64,000 bases of DNA from ANME-2 cluster archaeon (GCA_014237145.1 JAAXOC010000052.1:1-64000), one strand, 5' to 3'; shown: positions 18,606-28,156, numbered from the stretch's first letter. The notes: generated from the sequence alone by a model not told the origin. Made by a program: numbers and translations.

Positions 18606-18857
18606 GGAAGGGGTTGGGCTAGGGGGTGTTTTGTGGTTTTTTCTACAGAGGGGATGGCGAATACTAAGGCATAGATTAGATAAAAAAATAAATTCGATGG
18701 TTTTATTTCAATTGGGTACAGAAGTATTGAAAAGTACCTGAAGGTTTATCAAAATGATATCGACGCGGTCGCCTGGTAATAAGTGTAGCTTAATTGGTAG
18801 GTTGAATTGCTACCAATAAAGTTTAAATTATATGTTTTAGAACTCAGAATGGTGTAA
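18606..18857. other. Intergenic boundary before the AT-rich island
   Basis: Base composition changes sharply here, from GC-rich codon use to AT-rich sequence. An inverted pair 'aattggtaggttgaattgctaccaat' lies near 18791-18816. No gene is supported. Confidence 0.4.
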
Positions 18858-20300
18858 ATGAAAATACAATTCACTGATTTATTTAATAATGAATCAAAAA
18901 GAAAATTCAATATTTCAAACCATGATGTTTATGAAGCCTTAAAAAAACCTGATAAGAAAGAACTACTAAATCTGTCTCAGATTGAACGTTCTCTAGTTGG
19001 TGTTTCCTCAAGCGATGATTTTAAGGTTCTTTTTTATCTGAAACATATGGTGAAAATGGAAAGTAAGCCTTATTTATTAATTGCAACTCGTGAACTTAAA
19101 GAAGGCACTACTTTTGTGGATTTTGCTTTGAAAATATATCCTGATTTTATAGATCGAATTGATGAATTGCAACCGATTGAGATATTGAAAAAACTAGCTG
19201 ACAAATTCGGATTAATGATGAGAATAAGTAATCAAAATAGCAAATTTATATTTAAAGAGTTGATACCTTTGAAAGTCAATTTTGATCAAACAAACATCGT
19301 ATCAATAGAAAATCCTAAGAATCATTCATTTATCCAGAGTATTTTTGTGAAAATCGATAAATCAAAATCTGTAATAATCTGTGCTTTAGCATTTTGCATA
19401 GATAGTTCACGATATGCGACTTTATTAAATGCCCGTGAAATAAAATTAATTGAAAAATATGAAGTTGAAGAGGTAATCAGAAGAAATGAACAAATTAAGG
19501 ATTATGGAAAGAGATTTAACTTAATTGAATTGGATATATCTCTTCGGATAATTCATAGAGTGATGGGAAAAGATTGGTATGAAAAGGTTCTAAAGCAATT
19601 TGCTCCAGGTACAAAAATAAAAAATAGTGAATATAAACGTCTAGTTAAAAGTGAGGATGTTCATCCGCTTTCTGAAGCATTATGGAGTGGATTACCAGAG
19701 AATTATATTAGAGTGATAAGTATAGCTCATTATCTTGAAAAATTATGGAGGCCGGATGATTCAAACAATATATTTGAAAAAATAAAGGAATTACGTCAAT
19801 TTGGGTTCGAAAAGACCAATTTTGAACTTAAATGTGCTAGCTATTATGAAAGAAAAGACTGCCAAGTTGAATTTATAAAAAGAAAAGATGCTAAAACTCC
19901 CGAGTTTAAAATAATTTCAAATGGTGAATCTGCAGTAGTTGAATGTAAGAAAAAAGGTAAAGGAAGCTCAGACGTGAGAGATAATTTGTATAAAGCTTCG
20001 AGTCAAATCGAAGAATATGGTGAATTAGGAATTATATTTATAGAATTATCGCAAGATCACCAAATTGATATAAAATCACTCCAAAATGATGTTGATTTTC
20101 ATTTAAGAGACAAAGAAAAAGTAAGTTCAGTTGTTTTTGTACAAGAACTTACTATTCAAGACGGTGATTTTATACGCCTAAGAACAATCGCACAAGAATT
20201 TAAAAATCCTAATGGTCAAGCTTTACCGTCTACAATTGCATCAGTTACTTCAAATCTAAATATTCCAGAATGTATTCCTTTTCAAGAACTTTTAATATAA
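18858..20300 (+). CDS. Putative PD-(D/E)XK-like nuclease of an accessory island
   Basis: A 480-residue protein, strongly AT-biased compared with neighbours. The first ~340 residues are not recognised. The C-terminal part has 'KDAKTPEFKI...GESAVVECKKKGKG' (near residues 353-378), fitting the D/E-x-x-E-x-K layout of restriction-like nuclease folds, followed by helices and a 'IIFIELS' strand. No methylase, helicase or specificity subunit is adjacent, so it is not an obvious classical restriction enzyme. Composition and neighbours (toxin-antitoxin debris, YhcG, AAA ATPases) suggest horizontal acquisition and a possible defence role; that is inference. Confidence 0.55.
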   Translation: MKIQFTDLFNNESKRKFNISNHDVYEALKKPDKKELLNLSQIERSLVGVSSSDDFKVLFYLKHMVKMESKPYLLIATRELKEGTTFVDFALKIYPDFIDRIDELQPIEILKKLADKFGLMMRISNQNSKFIFKELIPLKVNFDQTNIVSIENPKNHSFIQSIFVKIDKSKSVIICALAFCIDSSRYATLLNAREIKLIEKYEVEEVIRRNEQIKDYGKRFNLIELDISLRIIHRVMGKDWYEKVLKQFAPGTKIKNSEYKRLVKSEDVHPLSEALWSGLPENYIRVISIAHYLEKLWRPDDSNNIFEKIKELRQFGFEKTNFELKCASYYERKDCQVEFIKRKDAKTPEFKIISNGESAVVECKKKGKGSSDVRDNLYKASSQIEEYGELGIIFIELSQDHQIDIKSLQNDVDFHLRDKEKVSSVVFVQELTIQDGDFIRLRTIAQEFKNPNGQALPSTIASVTSNLNIPECIPFQELLI

Positions 20301-20342
20301 ATTATTCAGATTTTAATAAAATTATTGAGCATCCTCCAGATT

Positions 20343-20371
20343 CCCCAGATAGAGCAAAGCGACGTCTGGGG
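20343..20371. terminator. Hairpin downstream of the nuclease-like gene
   Basis: CCCCAGA (20343-20349) pairs with TCTGGGG (20365-20371). No strong T-run follows directly. May be a terminator or a repeat hairpin. Confidence 0.3.
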
Positions 20372-20447
20372 TCGTTGACTTAAATAGCAAGAAAATAAAA
20401 AGATGAAGAAGATGAAATCAAAGAGCATTACGAAGGAATGCAAACAG

Positions 20448-20522
20448 AAAACGTACATGAAATTCTTCGAATGACATGCTCAAAAAATGAAAGAACCCAA
20501 GGGTACTTTCATGCTAAATAAA
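20448..20522 (+). repeat. 75-bp hairpin repeat, copy 1
   Basis: About 92% identical to 21068-21142. It contains the near-perfect palindrome 'tgaaagaacccaagggtact' plus ttca. Only two copies are seen, both in the toxin-antitoxin region, and the second one disrupts a toxin gene. Confidence 0.75.
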
Positions 20523-20756
20523 CCAACTGAAGAAGTTCCAGTTGATATAGATTCTGACGGAGACGGATGGAGCGATGAGAAGTAAAGAACGATAAGTACG
20601 AATCCCATCAGCGTTGATCTGGATGCGGATGGCTTGAAATATCAGGAAGATCCTAACCCTACAGTTCCAGAAAAAATGACTCCCGGATTGGAAGCTGTAT
20701 TCGCAATCACAAGGCTTTTGGTAGTAACATATCTTTTGAGGTGGAAGAAATCATGA
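20520..20756 (+). pseudogene. 3' remnant of a PGF-CTERM surface protein with Ca-binding-type repeats
   Basis: The frame reads 'EEVPVDIDSDGDGWSDEK', an in-frame TAA, then 'NPISVDLDADGLKYQEDPNP' and a degenerate sorting tail 'MTPGLEAVFAITRLLVVTYL' followed by LRWKKS. DxDxDG repeats followed by a PGF-type anchor are typical of archaeal surface proteins; here PGF has become PGL and Arg/Thr interrupt the membrane helix, so it is decayed. Its 5' part is replaced by the hairpin repeat at 20448-20522. Its stop overlaps the antitoxin start. Confidence 0.65.
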
Positions 20757-20992
20757 GTGGCGAAATTCCTCAAATATTGAGAACCATCGATAAAAAGTTA
20801 GAAGAATTACTTTTCTTGAAACATCATATGGATAAATTAAATGGAAGAGTGGAGAATATGAAAGAGATGTTACCTGGATATGTGCTCCTATTAAACGACG
20901 ATGAGAGAGCAGATTTAAACGAAGCTATGGAAGAGTATGCTACAGGCAAAACAACATCTCTAAAGGATGCTGAAAGGATTCTTGAGTTATGA
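20753..20992 (+). CDS. Probable antitoxin of a RelE-type pair
   Basis: A 79-residue acidic helical protein ('MSGEIPQILRTIDKKLEELL...GKTTSLKDAERILEL'). The ATG at 20753 is preferred over the GTG at 20741 because 'gaggtg' precedes it. Its stop shares ATGA with the start of the broken RelE-like toxin at 20989, the usual coupling of toxin-antitoxin operons. No DNA-binding motif is obvious. With its toxin inactivated it may be an orphan antitoxin. Confidence 0.6.
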   Translation: MSGEIPQILRTIDKKLEELLFLKHHMDKLNGRVENMKEMLPGYVLLLNDDERADLNEAMEEYATGKTTSLKDAERILEL

Positions 20993-21317
20993 AGATAGAA
21001 TTTGGAACAAAGGCCCTGAAGTTCCTATAAAAATAAGAGAAAGGCAACAAATAAAGAATTTTTAAGAAAACCTACATGAAATTCTTCGAATAACATGCAC
21101 AAAAAGATGAAAGAACCCAAGGGTACTTTCATGCTAAATAAAGGAACTTGGGAATGATCCATTTCCTTCAGATGTTAAGAAATTGAAAGGGGAAAAGGAT
21201 GTTTACAGGATTAGAATTGGAGATTTCAGGGTGCTTTATAGGATAATTCCAGAAGATGACATAATCCTGTTTTTCAAACTGGATAAAAGAAGTAGGGTTT
21301 ATGGGCAATTTAGATAA
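20989..21317 (+). pseudogene. RelE/ParE-type toxin, frameshifted and interrupted by a hairpin repeat
   Basis: The start 'MKIEFGTKALKFL' runs into a stop. The next frame gives 'PIKIRERQQIK', then about 85 bases of inserted repeat, then the intact toxin C-terminus 'ELGNDPFPSDVKKLKGEKDV', 'YRIRIGDFRVLYRI' and 'LDKRSRVYGQFR' to TAA. The latter part is a clear RelE-family mRNA-interferase core with the basic 'RIGDFRVLYRI' strand. The insertion appears flanked by short duplicates of 'aaataaag'. The toxin cannot be made as read. Confidence 0.8.
21068..21142 (+). repeat. 75-bp hairpin repeat, copy 2 (inside relE-like gene)
   Basis: Second copy of the 20448-20522 repeat. It interrupts the toxin between codons for 'QQIK' and 'ELGND'. 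The same core hairpin is present. Confidence 0.75.
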
Positions 21318-21332
21318 GACCGAGTTGAAATT

Positions 21333-22385
21333 ATGATTACAACATCTGGATATTAGGCGTTCTTAAAAGACATTAAAAACAGAATCTGCCAGTCGCAATA
21401 TGAAGCACTAAAGGCAGTCAATGTAGAGTTAATTCAACTGTACTGGGATATAGGAAAGTCAATTCTAGAAAAGCAACAGCAAACCGGGTGGGGGAAATCT
21501 GTGGTAGAAAATCTTGCAAAAGACCTTCAGGCAGAGTTTCCCAACGTTAGTGGATTTTCAGCTACAAATCTATGGTATATGTCCCAATTCTACATGGAAT
21601 ATCAGGGCAATGAAATTCTCCAACCACTGGTTGGAGAAATAAGCTGGACAAAACATATTCTAATAATAAGCAAATGTAAAGACATACAGGAGCGCCGATT
21701 TTATATCATAGCTACAAAAAAATTCGGCTGGACCAAGAAAGTGCTTATTCATCAAATTGAAAACAAATCATTTGAAAAGTATCTGCTCAATCAAACCAAT
21801 TTCGACCAGACTGTGCCGTACACCATTAAGAACCAGGCGAAACTGGCAGTGAAAGACCATTATACATTTGATTTTATGGAACTGGCTGATGAACACTCCG
21901 AACGCCAGCTTGAGCATGCCCTTATAAAAAACATCCAGAACTTCCTTTGTGAGATGGGGTACAGTTTTGCGTTTCTGGGCAATCAGTTCAGGTTGACTGT
22001 TGATGATGAAGATTTTTTTATTGACCTGTTGCTTTTCCACCGCGAGCTGCAATGCCTTGTGGCCATAGAGCTTAAGATAGGTGATTTCAAACCCGAATAC
22101 AAGGGTAAAATGGAGTTTTATCTTAATCTGCTGAATGACACTGTGAAATTACCTACGGAAAACGACGCTATTGGCATTATTATCTGCAAAAATAAAAAGC
22201 GCACAATTGTGGAATACGCCCTGAAGACATCAGTTCATCCCATCGGTGTATCTACGTATAGCATCAGCCCCGCCCTGCCTGAGAGTTATAAGAACATCTT
22301 GCCTGATGGGAAAACTATCGCCCAAAAATTGCAGACTTTTGATTTGGATAGGGGTGATGAAGAGGTGCGGACAGATGAGAATTGA
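21333..22385 (+). pseudogene. YhcG/DUF1016 PDDEXK nuclease with in-frame TAG near the start
   Basis: The family N-terminal domain begins upstream of the longest open frame: from ATG at 21333 the frame reads 'MITTSGY', TAG at 21354, then 'AFLKDIKNRICQSQYEALKA' and 'LIQLYWDIGKSILEKQQQTGWGKSVVENLAKDL', in phase with the 294-residue ORF from GTG 21501. The C-terminal nuclease domain is intact ('FIDLLLFHRELQCLVAIELKIG', near 170-190 of the ORF, with D and ExK). No start codon lies between the TAG and 21501, so either the gene is nonsense-mutated, makes an N-terminally cut protein, or the TAG is read through. YhcG proteins occur in restriction and phage-defence islands. Confidence 0.75.
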
Positions 22386-22610
22386 TGAGTTTATGATGGC
22401 TGATTAGAGATAATCTTAAGAAAAGTAATCATGACTTTTTGTTCTTTTCCAGGAATTTTAACATGGGTTCAGTTTTTCTAACCCTTCTCCTGCCGCAAAT
22501 TACAATAAATTCAGGAGAATTACTTTAATGCCTGGACCGAGGGAAATATACCAGAAAAACTTTGTATTAAAGCACAACACATAAATAACCGGACATACAA
22601 GATAATCTTT

Positions 22611-24041
22611 ATGAACCGGTTTATTAACAGGAACGTAGAAATTGATTTCCTTAAAAAAAAATACAATTCACAAGGGTCGCAATTCATAATCCTCTACGGC
22701 AGAAGACGTGTCGGAAAAACCGAATTGATAAAGCAGTTCTGCAAGGACAAAAACTCCATTTATTTCCTTGCTGACAAAAGGGGTACATTACTGAACCTTG
22801 AAACGTTCGCAGAGAAAGCAGCAGACCATTTTAACGACATAACACCACGAGTTGAGAACTTCTATGACCTTTCAAAATACCTTGTGCGTCAGGTGGGTGA
22901 TGAAAAATATATAATTGTCATAGACGAATTTTCATATTTCATAGAACGGGATGATACAATACCATCCGTCTTCCAGGTCATATGGGACGAATACCTGAAG
23001 GGTAAAGACATAATGCTTATTCTTTGTGGTTCATCTGTTTCGATGATGGTAGAAAGTACACTCGCACAAAAATCGCCATTATACGGAAGGCGGACAGGCC
23101 AGTGGATGCTTGAACCCTTAAAAGCATACCATGTGTCCCAGTTCCATGAACAAATTGATATAACAAAGGGTATTGAATTTTACAGCATCCTTGGCGGGGT
23201 GCCGCTATATATACTTAAGTTTGACCCTGAAAGATCAGCAATTGAGAATATAGATGAACATATACTGGCAAAAGGCGAATTCCTGCACGAAGAAGTGGAG
23301 ACATTATTGAAAGAAGAATTGAAAGAATACTACCTGTATATCTCCATATTCGAAGCCATTGCAAAGGGCAGGACACGGCTTGTTGAAATATCTGATCATT
23401 CAAAGATCCAACAAAAAGACCTTCCTAAATATGTGGGAACCCTGATGAAACTTGAACTTATTGACAAAGAATACCCTGTGACTGAAAAGATTGGCAGTAA
23501 GAAAACACGGTATTATATCAAAGATAACTTTTTCAGGTTCTATTTTAGGTATATCTACCCTAACAAGACTGAGATTGAATCAGGAAATACCAAAAAATTA
23601 CTCAAAATTATTGAAAATGATCTTAATATATTTGTAGGTGGTGAATTTGAAAATATCGTGAAAGACCTGTTAAAAAGCCAGTATACAGGTGTTAAATTAC
23701 CGTTCTCGTTCAACAGGATTGGCAGGCAATGGGGAAAGATAAAAGGTGCTCCAAAGGGGCAGAACACGTATGAGATAGATATAGTTGCCTTAAATGATGA
23801 TACAGGGGATATCGCTTTTATAGAATGCAAATGGAAGAGTCTCAGTGAGAAAAATGCGCTTGATATCCTTAACGACCTGAAGGGTAAATCTGGTTTTGTC
23901 CTGTTGAACAATGAGATGCAAAGGGAGTACTTCTGCCTTGTTGCAAAAAGGATCGAGGGAAAGGATGCACTTAGGAAGAAAGGGTTTATGGTTTTCGATC
24001 TGGATGATTTTTATGCAGGTCAGGATATGCCCGGACACTGA
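22611..24041 (+). CDS. Archaeal AAA ATPase with C-terminal DUF234 nuclease-like domain
   Basis: A 476-residue protein with Walker A 'GRRRVGKTELIKQF' (near residues 29-42), Walker B 'YIIVIDEFSYF' (near 103-113) and sensor 'LILCGSSVSMM'. A winged-helix region lies around residues 230-290, and a C-terminal DUF234-type domain has 'YEIDIVALNDDTGDIAFIECKWK' (near 390-410), fitting a restriction-like D...ExK core. This archaeal ATPase family is abundant in mobile regions and its role is undefined. The start is the ATG of 'MNRFINRNVEID'. Confidence 0.88.
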   Translation: MNRFINRNVEIDFLKKKYNSQGSQFIILYGRRRVGKTELIKQFCKDKNSIYFLADKRGTLLNLETFAEKAADHFNDITPRVENFYDLSKYLVRQVGDEKYIIVIDEFSYFIERDDTIPSVFQVIWDEYLKGKDIMLILCGSSVSMMVESTLAQKSPLYGRRTGQWMLEPLKAYHVSQFHEQIDITKGIEFYSILGGVPLYILKFDPERSAIENIDEHILAKGEFLHEEVETLLKEELKEYYLYISIFEAIAKGRTRLVEISDHSKIQQKDLPKYVGTLMKLELIDKEYPVTEKIGSKKTRYYIKDNFFRFYFRYIYPNKTEIESGNTKKLLKIIENDLNIFVGGEFENIVKDLLKSQYTGVKLPFSFNRIGRQWGKIKGAPKGQNTYEIDIVALNDDTGDIAFIECKWKSLSEKNALDILNDLKGKSGFVLLNNEMQREYFCLVAKRIEGKDALRKKGFMVFDLDDFYAGQDMPGH

Positions 24042-24111
24042 TTCACACAGATCTACACTGATACGGGGTTGCATGGTCTGTGCATATAGGGTGGGGCTGC
24101 CAGTTCCATTC

Positions 24112-25437
24112 TCAACTCAGCAGCCACTTCCAGAGAGGGGTGTATGAAATATTCTTACTTTTGAATACTTCATTTGCTTCATAATCCCATGTTATTACGA
24201 CAAGATCATCACACTTTAATTCCCTGGATGCTTTTATCAGAGCCTTTAGTTCGCGCTCTTTAGTGTCAGGATTTTCAATATCATAGCATACCTGTATAAG
24301 CTGGCTGACTTTGAGGCCGTCCTTAACAACAAAATCAACCTCGTTCTGGCTGTAATCCTTGTAATAATAAAAATCCATTAACGGGTTTTCAAGGAATTTC
24401 TTTATCTTCAGGTGAACTGCAACAATATTTTCCATTAAATGACCATGATTTTCCCGGAACCTGAAACCTGTTGAGTTTACGATACCTGTGTCTATGGAAT
24501 ATACTTTCCGCGGGGAATTTTCCTGTTCCTTAACTGAAAATGAAAAACGTTTTACAAAGAATATCAGATCTGATTTTTCAATATACTTTGAATATATCTC
24601 TACTGTTTTTACTGGAATATTCAGGAATTTAGATATCCTATTGAACGTTATGGGTGATGATATGTTTGATGTGTAATACCTGCTCACAGTTTCAAGTTTG
24701 CCTATGTTTTTTATTGACCACCGTTTTACTATGTCCTTGAACAGTATGTCATCGTAGATTTTTCGTGTAATCTCGGATTTCAGGACATCATCTGTCTCAA
24801 GGGCAATTTCGGGAAAGCCGCCGAATTCCATGTACTGCCTGAGCATTTTCAAGACCTGGTTTTTTTTCAGTATGAGGTCTGCCTTTGTCTTGAATTCCAT
24901 GTCAAAAAATGCGAGATATTCACTAAAAGAAAGGGGGTGCATATTTATCTCAACAGTCCTTCCGGTCAGCACTGTTGCAAATTCCCCGCTCAGCAGGGCT
25001 GATGAAGAACCTGTGACAATGAGCTTTGCTTCGTTTTTTTCCTGCAGGCTTCTTACAAACTTCTCCCACTTGGGTATTTCCTGAATTTCATCGAAAACAA
25101 TTATCGGTGTCCTGTCTGGTTCAAGAATATTCCTGTAAGATTCGTATACTTTTGTCAAGAGATTAAGGTTCAGGGTTTCGGCAAATGCGGGTTCTTCAAA
25201 GTTGATTATCAGGGTGTTTTTTACATCAAGACCTTTGTCAAGCATGGTTTTAACTGTTTGTCTTGCAAGTGTGGTCTTTCCTGAACGCCTTATGCCCGAG
25301 ATTACAACTATTTTGTTTGATTTTGATTTTATGTACCTCCGGGCTGTTTTGCAATAGACTCTTGGCTTTCCTGTGGGTAGTTGTCTGTCCCAGAAATTCC
25401 AGCCCGACAGTGTCTGTATTATCTGCGATTCATTCAT
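24112..25437 (-). CDS. AAA_14/DUF4143 ATPase
   Basis: A 441-residue ATPase. Walker A is 'SGIRRSGKTTLARQ' (near 46-59), Walker B 'PIIVFDEIQEIPKWEKFVR' (near 116-134) and sensor 'KLIVTGSSSALLSGE'. The C-terminal DUF4143 domain ends with a nuclease-like segment 'YYYKDYSQNEVDFVVKDG', where the E/D pattern resembles PD-(D/E)XK folds. Very common in archaeal and bacterial accessory regions, with unknown function. It faces the DUF234 ATPase convergently across a 70-base gap that contains a fragment of the CACAGAT-type palindromic repeat. Confidence 0.88.
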   Translation of the reverse strand: MNESQIIQTLSGWNFWDRQLPTGKPRVYCKTARRYIKSKSNKIVVISGIRRSGKTTLARQTVKTMLDKGLDVKNTLIINFEEPAFAETLNLNLLTKVYESYRNILEPDRTPIIVFDEIQEIPKWEKFVRSLQEKNEAKLIVTGSSSALLSGEFATVLTGRTVEINMHPLSFSEYLAFFDMEFKTKADLILKKNQVLKMLRQYMEFGGFPEIALETDDVLKSEITRKIYDDILFKDIVKRWSIKNIGKLETVSRYYTSNISSPITFNRISKFLNIPVKTVEIYSKYIEKSDLIFFVKRFSFSVKEQENSPRKVYSIDTGIVNSTGFRFRENHGHLMENIVAVHLKIKKFLENPLMDFYYYKDYSQNEVDFVVKDGLKVSQLIQVCYDIENPDTKERELKALIKASRELKCDDLVVITWDYEANEVFKSKNISYTPLWKWLLS

Positions 25438-25537
25438 AGTTTGTAGTTGGTTACATGAATATATATAATTTTGTGTTTTTCATTACACAAAACTACATAA
25501 AATAAAACATTCATTCATGCACTTAACCCTGCACCCG

Positions 25538-27421
25538 CTACCTTCTAAGTAGTACCGCTATCGCAAAAACTGCCAATATCCCGGAAAGTATTGGAAAACC
25601 AGGCACATCCAGGCCATCCTCTGCAGGTACTTGAGGAGTAGGGGTGGGGGCAGGGGCGGGGGTAGGGGTGGGGATTTGTGTCGGGCAAACGGTCTTCAGT
25701 GGAATGGGCGTTGCAGATACTACGCTATGGCTAACGTTAGAAGCTGTGGTCAATTGCAATGTAGTCTTGGCCAGCACCCTGGCATAGTTATATTCCACAA
25801 TCTGCTGGCTGGGCGTCTCCAGCGAATCCGCATACTCGTATGCACTTACTGCAAGGACCGGCTCGATACCCGCATTCCTTGACTCTTCAATAGATACCCT
25901 TGCGGCATCAGCACTGCGCTGTATCTTTGTACCCACATCAGAATATCCCATCAAGCTGATGGCAGTACTGGCCTGCACATAAGCCCGTAGCGAATCATAT
26001 ATGGCACCACTGTAATAACCCCTTTCATATTCTATTACTGCTCTGTCAAGGGATACATCTGCCTCATCCAGCAGTCTGGAGAACCCGTGCAGGCTATCGG
26101 ACTCACTGATAATGGTCCGTGCGTATGTAACTACCGATGATGCTGTTCCCACGTACCATCCGGCCCTGTCTTTCAACATGCCTTCGTCGGTTGTGTGGTC
26201 CGTATTCACTAGTGAAAGCCACCACTGTACGGTTTCGGCCCTCATGGATGCCAGTGCCAGGGTCTTAACATAATCAGTCTCAGTTTCGGTTGAGCGTGCA
26301 TCCTCAAGCAACTGTTCTGCCATTACGACCCTTATCTCGGCAGCACCCACTCCATCCACGTCCTTCACCCCTTCCTCTTTGAACCGCTCCACCTCCTGGC
26401 GGCTTTGGTTGACTTCCAGGCTTACGGTCTGGTAAAGATGATCAAGATATTCGTCTTGGTCTTTGGTATTGGAATATTCCTCCCACCAAAGTATGAACTT
26501 CAGGTTATTCAGGACCAGTAGGCCAGTATTGGTGGCCGCATAGTATTGCTGCTCATCATATTGCTCCTGACCCCTGTCCAGCAGTACTTTTTGCATCTCA
26601 AGAGTGCTGGAGAACTGTGTGGTCTCATTCACTGCCACAAGGTATAATTGGTTTGCCTCATCCAGTACATTCCTGCCCAGCGGGCGCAGCACGTCCAGGT
26701 ATTCTGCTGACCATACGCCTATAGGCGGTTCAGACCTGTGTATCTCATGGCCGGTGAAATGTTCCACTGCGTCCTTGATGGTTATTGCTTCTACTACTTC
26801 CACGTTGTGTTCCTGGCCACGTTCTACCAGGTCTACTTCAATGGTCTTTTCTTCTACGGCTACGATATCCCCTTTGCGCACAATAGTGTTTTCTGTAATT
26901 ACTACATTGACCTGGCCCTCTGGTACGATGAACAGGGACGTGCCGTGCTGTGCAGCAGCATCAAGTTTATACGGGAGGCCGCCTACCGGCCCGATACTTC
27001 CGTCAGGATTGATCATTCCTGTTATTACCACGCCATCATTCAGCTGCCAGTTCTCTATGTCGGCTATGGCAGCCACGGTGAGGGCGGCACCGGCAGAGGG
27101 GCCGCTGATGATGGGTGAGGTCACTTCGATTATGAAATAAAAGTCGTGTCTGGTCGGGTCTATTCCTGTAATGTCCGATGCTACGAGTGTAGCCATCCTG
27201 GCCGAACCCTGCAGGTCTACCTGTGTGTACGGCTGGGTATCCACGAACACATGACCATTGCCCTCAGTGACGATGACTGTGGCATTTATCAGTACACCGC
27301 TCTCCCCTTCCATAGTGGAATATGCTGCTATGATGGGGATTGTCACGCCTTCCTCTAAGTTGATTGCACTTGCCGGGGCTGTAAGGAGGAGGAATAATGT
27401 TATTGCGAGCATTAACCTCAT
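25538..27421 (-). CDS. Secreted Lon-like (S16) serine protease with PGF-CTERM-like anchor
   Basis: About 627 residues from ATG 27421, chosen for its signal peptide ('MRLMLAITLFLLLTAPASAI'); a longer start exists at 27484. The N-terminal third is a Lon proteolytic domain with the Ser-Lys dyad: Ser109 in 'SGPSAGAAL' and Lys152 in 'VGGLPYKLDAA'. No ATPase domain is present. The remainder is helical, then a Thr/Pro/Ala linker and 'VPGFPILSGILAVFAIAVLL' with RR, a PGF-CTERM-like tail. So the protease domain should face outside, anchored to the membrane, in contrast with cytosolic Lon. Pilin-like genes lie divergently upstream. Processing of surface or pilus proteins is inference. Confidence 0.85.
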   Translation of the reverse strand: MRLMLAITLFLLLTAPASAINLEEGVTIPIIAAYSTMEGESGVLINATVIVTEGNGHVFVDTQPYTQVDLQGSARMATLVASDITGIDPTRHDFYFIIEVTSPIISGPSAGAALTVAAIADIENWQLNDGVVITGMINPDGSIGPVGGLPYKLDAAAQHGTSLFIVPEGQVNVVITENTIVRKGDIVAVEEKTIEVDLVERGQEHNVEVVEAITIKDAVEHFTGHEIHRSEPPIGVWSAEYLDVLRPLGRNVLDEANQLYLVAVNETTQFSSTLEMQKVLLDRGQEQYDEQQYYAATNTGLLVLNNLKFILWWEEYSNTKDQDEYLDHLYQTVSLEVNQSRQEVERFKEEGVKDVDGVGAAEIRVVMAEQLLEDARSTETETDYVKTLALASMRAETVQWWLSLVNTDHTTDEGMLKDRAGWYVGTASSVVTYARTIISESDSLHGFSRLLDEADVSLDRAVIEYERGYYSGAIYDSLRAYVQASTAISLMGYSDVGTKIQRSADAARVSIEESRNAGIEPVLAVSAYEYADSLETPSQQIVEYNYARVLAKTTLQLTTASNVSHSVVSATPIPLKTVCPTQIPTPTPAPAPTPTPQVPAEDGLDVPGFPILSGILAVFAIAVLLRR

Positions 27422-27704
27422 ACTATTAGGTAGAGTATATCGATTATGCTGAAAACTCTTCTTATAGTCCCATAATTTGATCATTTTTAGATAACCAAAT
27501 TTATTATTTGTCCTTAATAAAACTTATAGTAAACTAATAAGAGGTTACAATAATATAGCAAAGACATTAAAGTCTAAAAACAGGTCCATTCAGGATCACA
27601 ATCCCAGCATTAAAGGAACTAAAAAAATTAGCATTAGCTCATATAATAATATTTATATATATTGATATTTATATATGTTGTGCAATTGTGCAGGCATGGT
27701 GAAT

Positions 27705-28154
27705 ATGATGAGTAAAGCTAATAGGCCTTTAATTCAAAACGAACATGGTATGGAACTACCTATCAATATCGTGGTTATGTTGGTAGTAGGAATGGTTGCC
27801 CTGGCCGCCCTCCTGGCTATTATTCCTGAGTCAAAAAAAAATCTGATAGTAGAAGTGGTATCGGTCAATGCTATGGATGGTATCACCGGTGATATCGACA
27901 ATGGTAAAAGCACTAATGTGACAGTTGTTGTAAAAGTGTATGACAGTGACAATAACCTGATAAATGGGGCTAGTGTAATAATATCAGGCGGAGGCGGTTT
28001 TGGTTCTGACAAGACAGATGCAACAGGACAGGCTACTGTTACTGTATCTAATGTTTTCATACGTCTGAACCAGGACTCCATAGACCTTAAACTGGTAGCA
28101 AAAGCCAATGGTTTTTATGATTACACAGATGAATCTGCAATATTGATCACTTAG
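27705..28154 (+). CDS. Pilin-like protein with Ig-like domain, first of three
   Basis: About 149 residues from one of two adjacent ATGs near 27705 ('ggtga' just upstream); a longer frame begins at 27675. A short charged leader 'PLIQNEHGMELP' precedes a single hydrophobic helix ('INIVVMLVVGMVALAALLAI'), as in type IV pilin-like or prepilin-type proteins. The exposed domain has carboxypeptidase-regulatory/Ig-like character ('LINGASVIISGGGGFG...TDATGQATVTV'). Followed 2 bases later by a related gene. Likely exported and membrane or pilus associated. Confidence 0.65.
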   Translation: MMSKANRPLIQNEHGMELPINIVVMLVVGMVALAALLAIIPESKKNLIVEVVSVNAMDGITGDIDNGKSTNVTVVVKVYDSDNNLINGASVIISGGGGFGSDKTDATGQATVTVSNVFIRLNQDSIDLKLVAKANGFYDYTDESAILIT

Positions 28155-28156
28155 GT

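Noticed and set aside
20448-21142. Two-copy 75-bp repeat as a CRISPR
   Set aside because: Only two copies, spaced by 545 bases with a coding gene between; no array.
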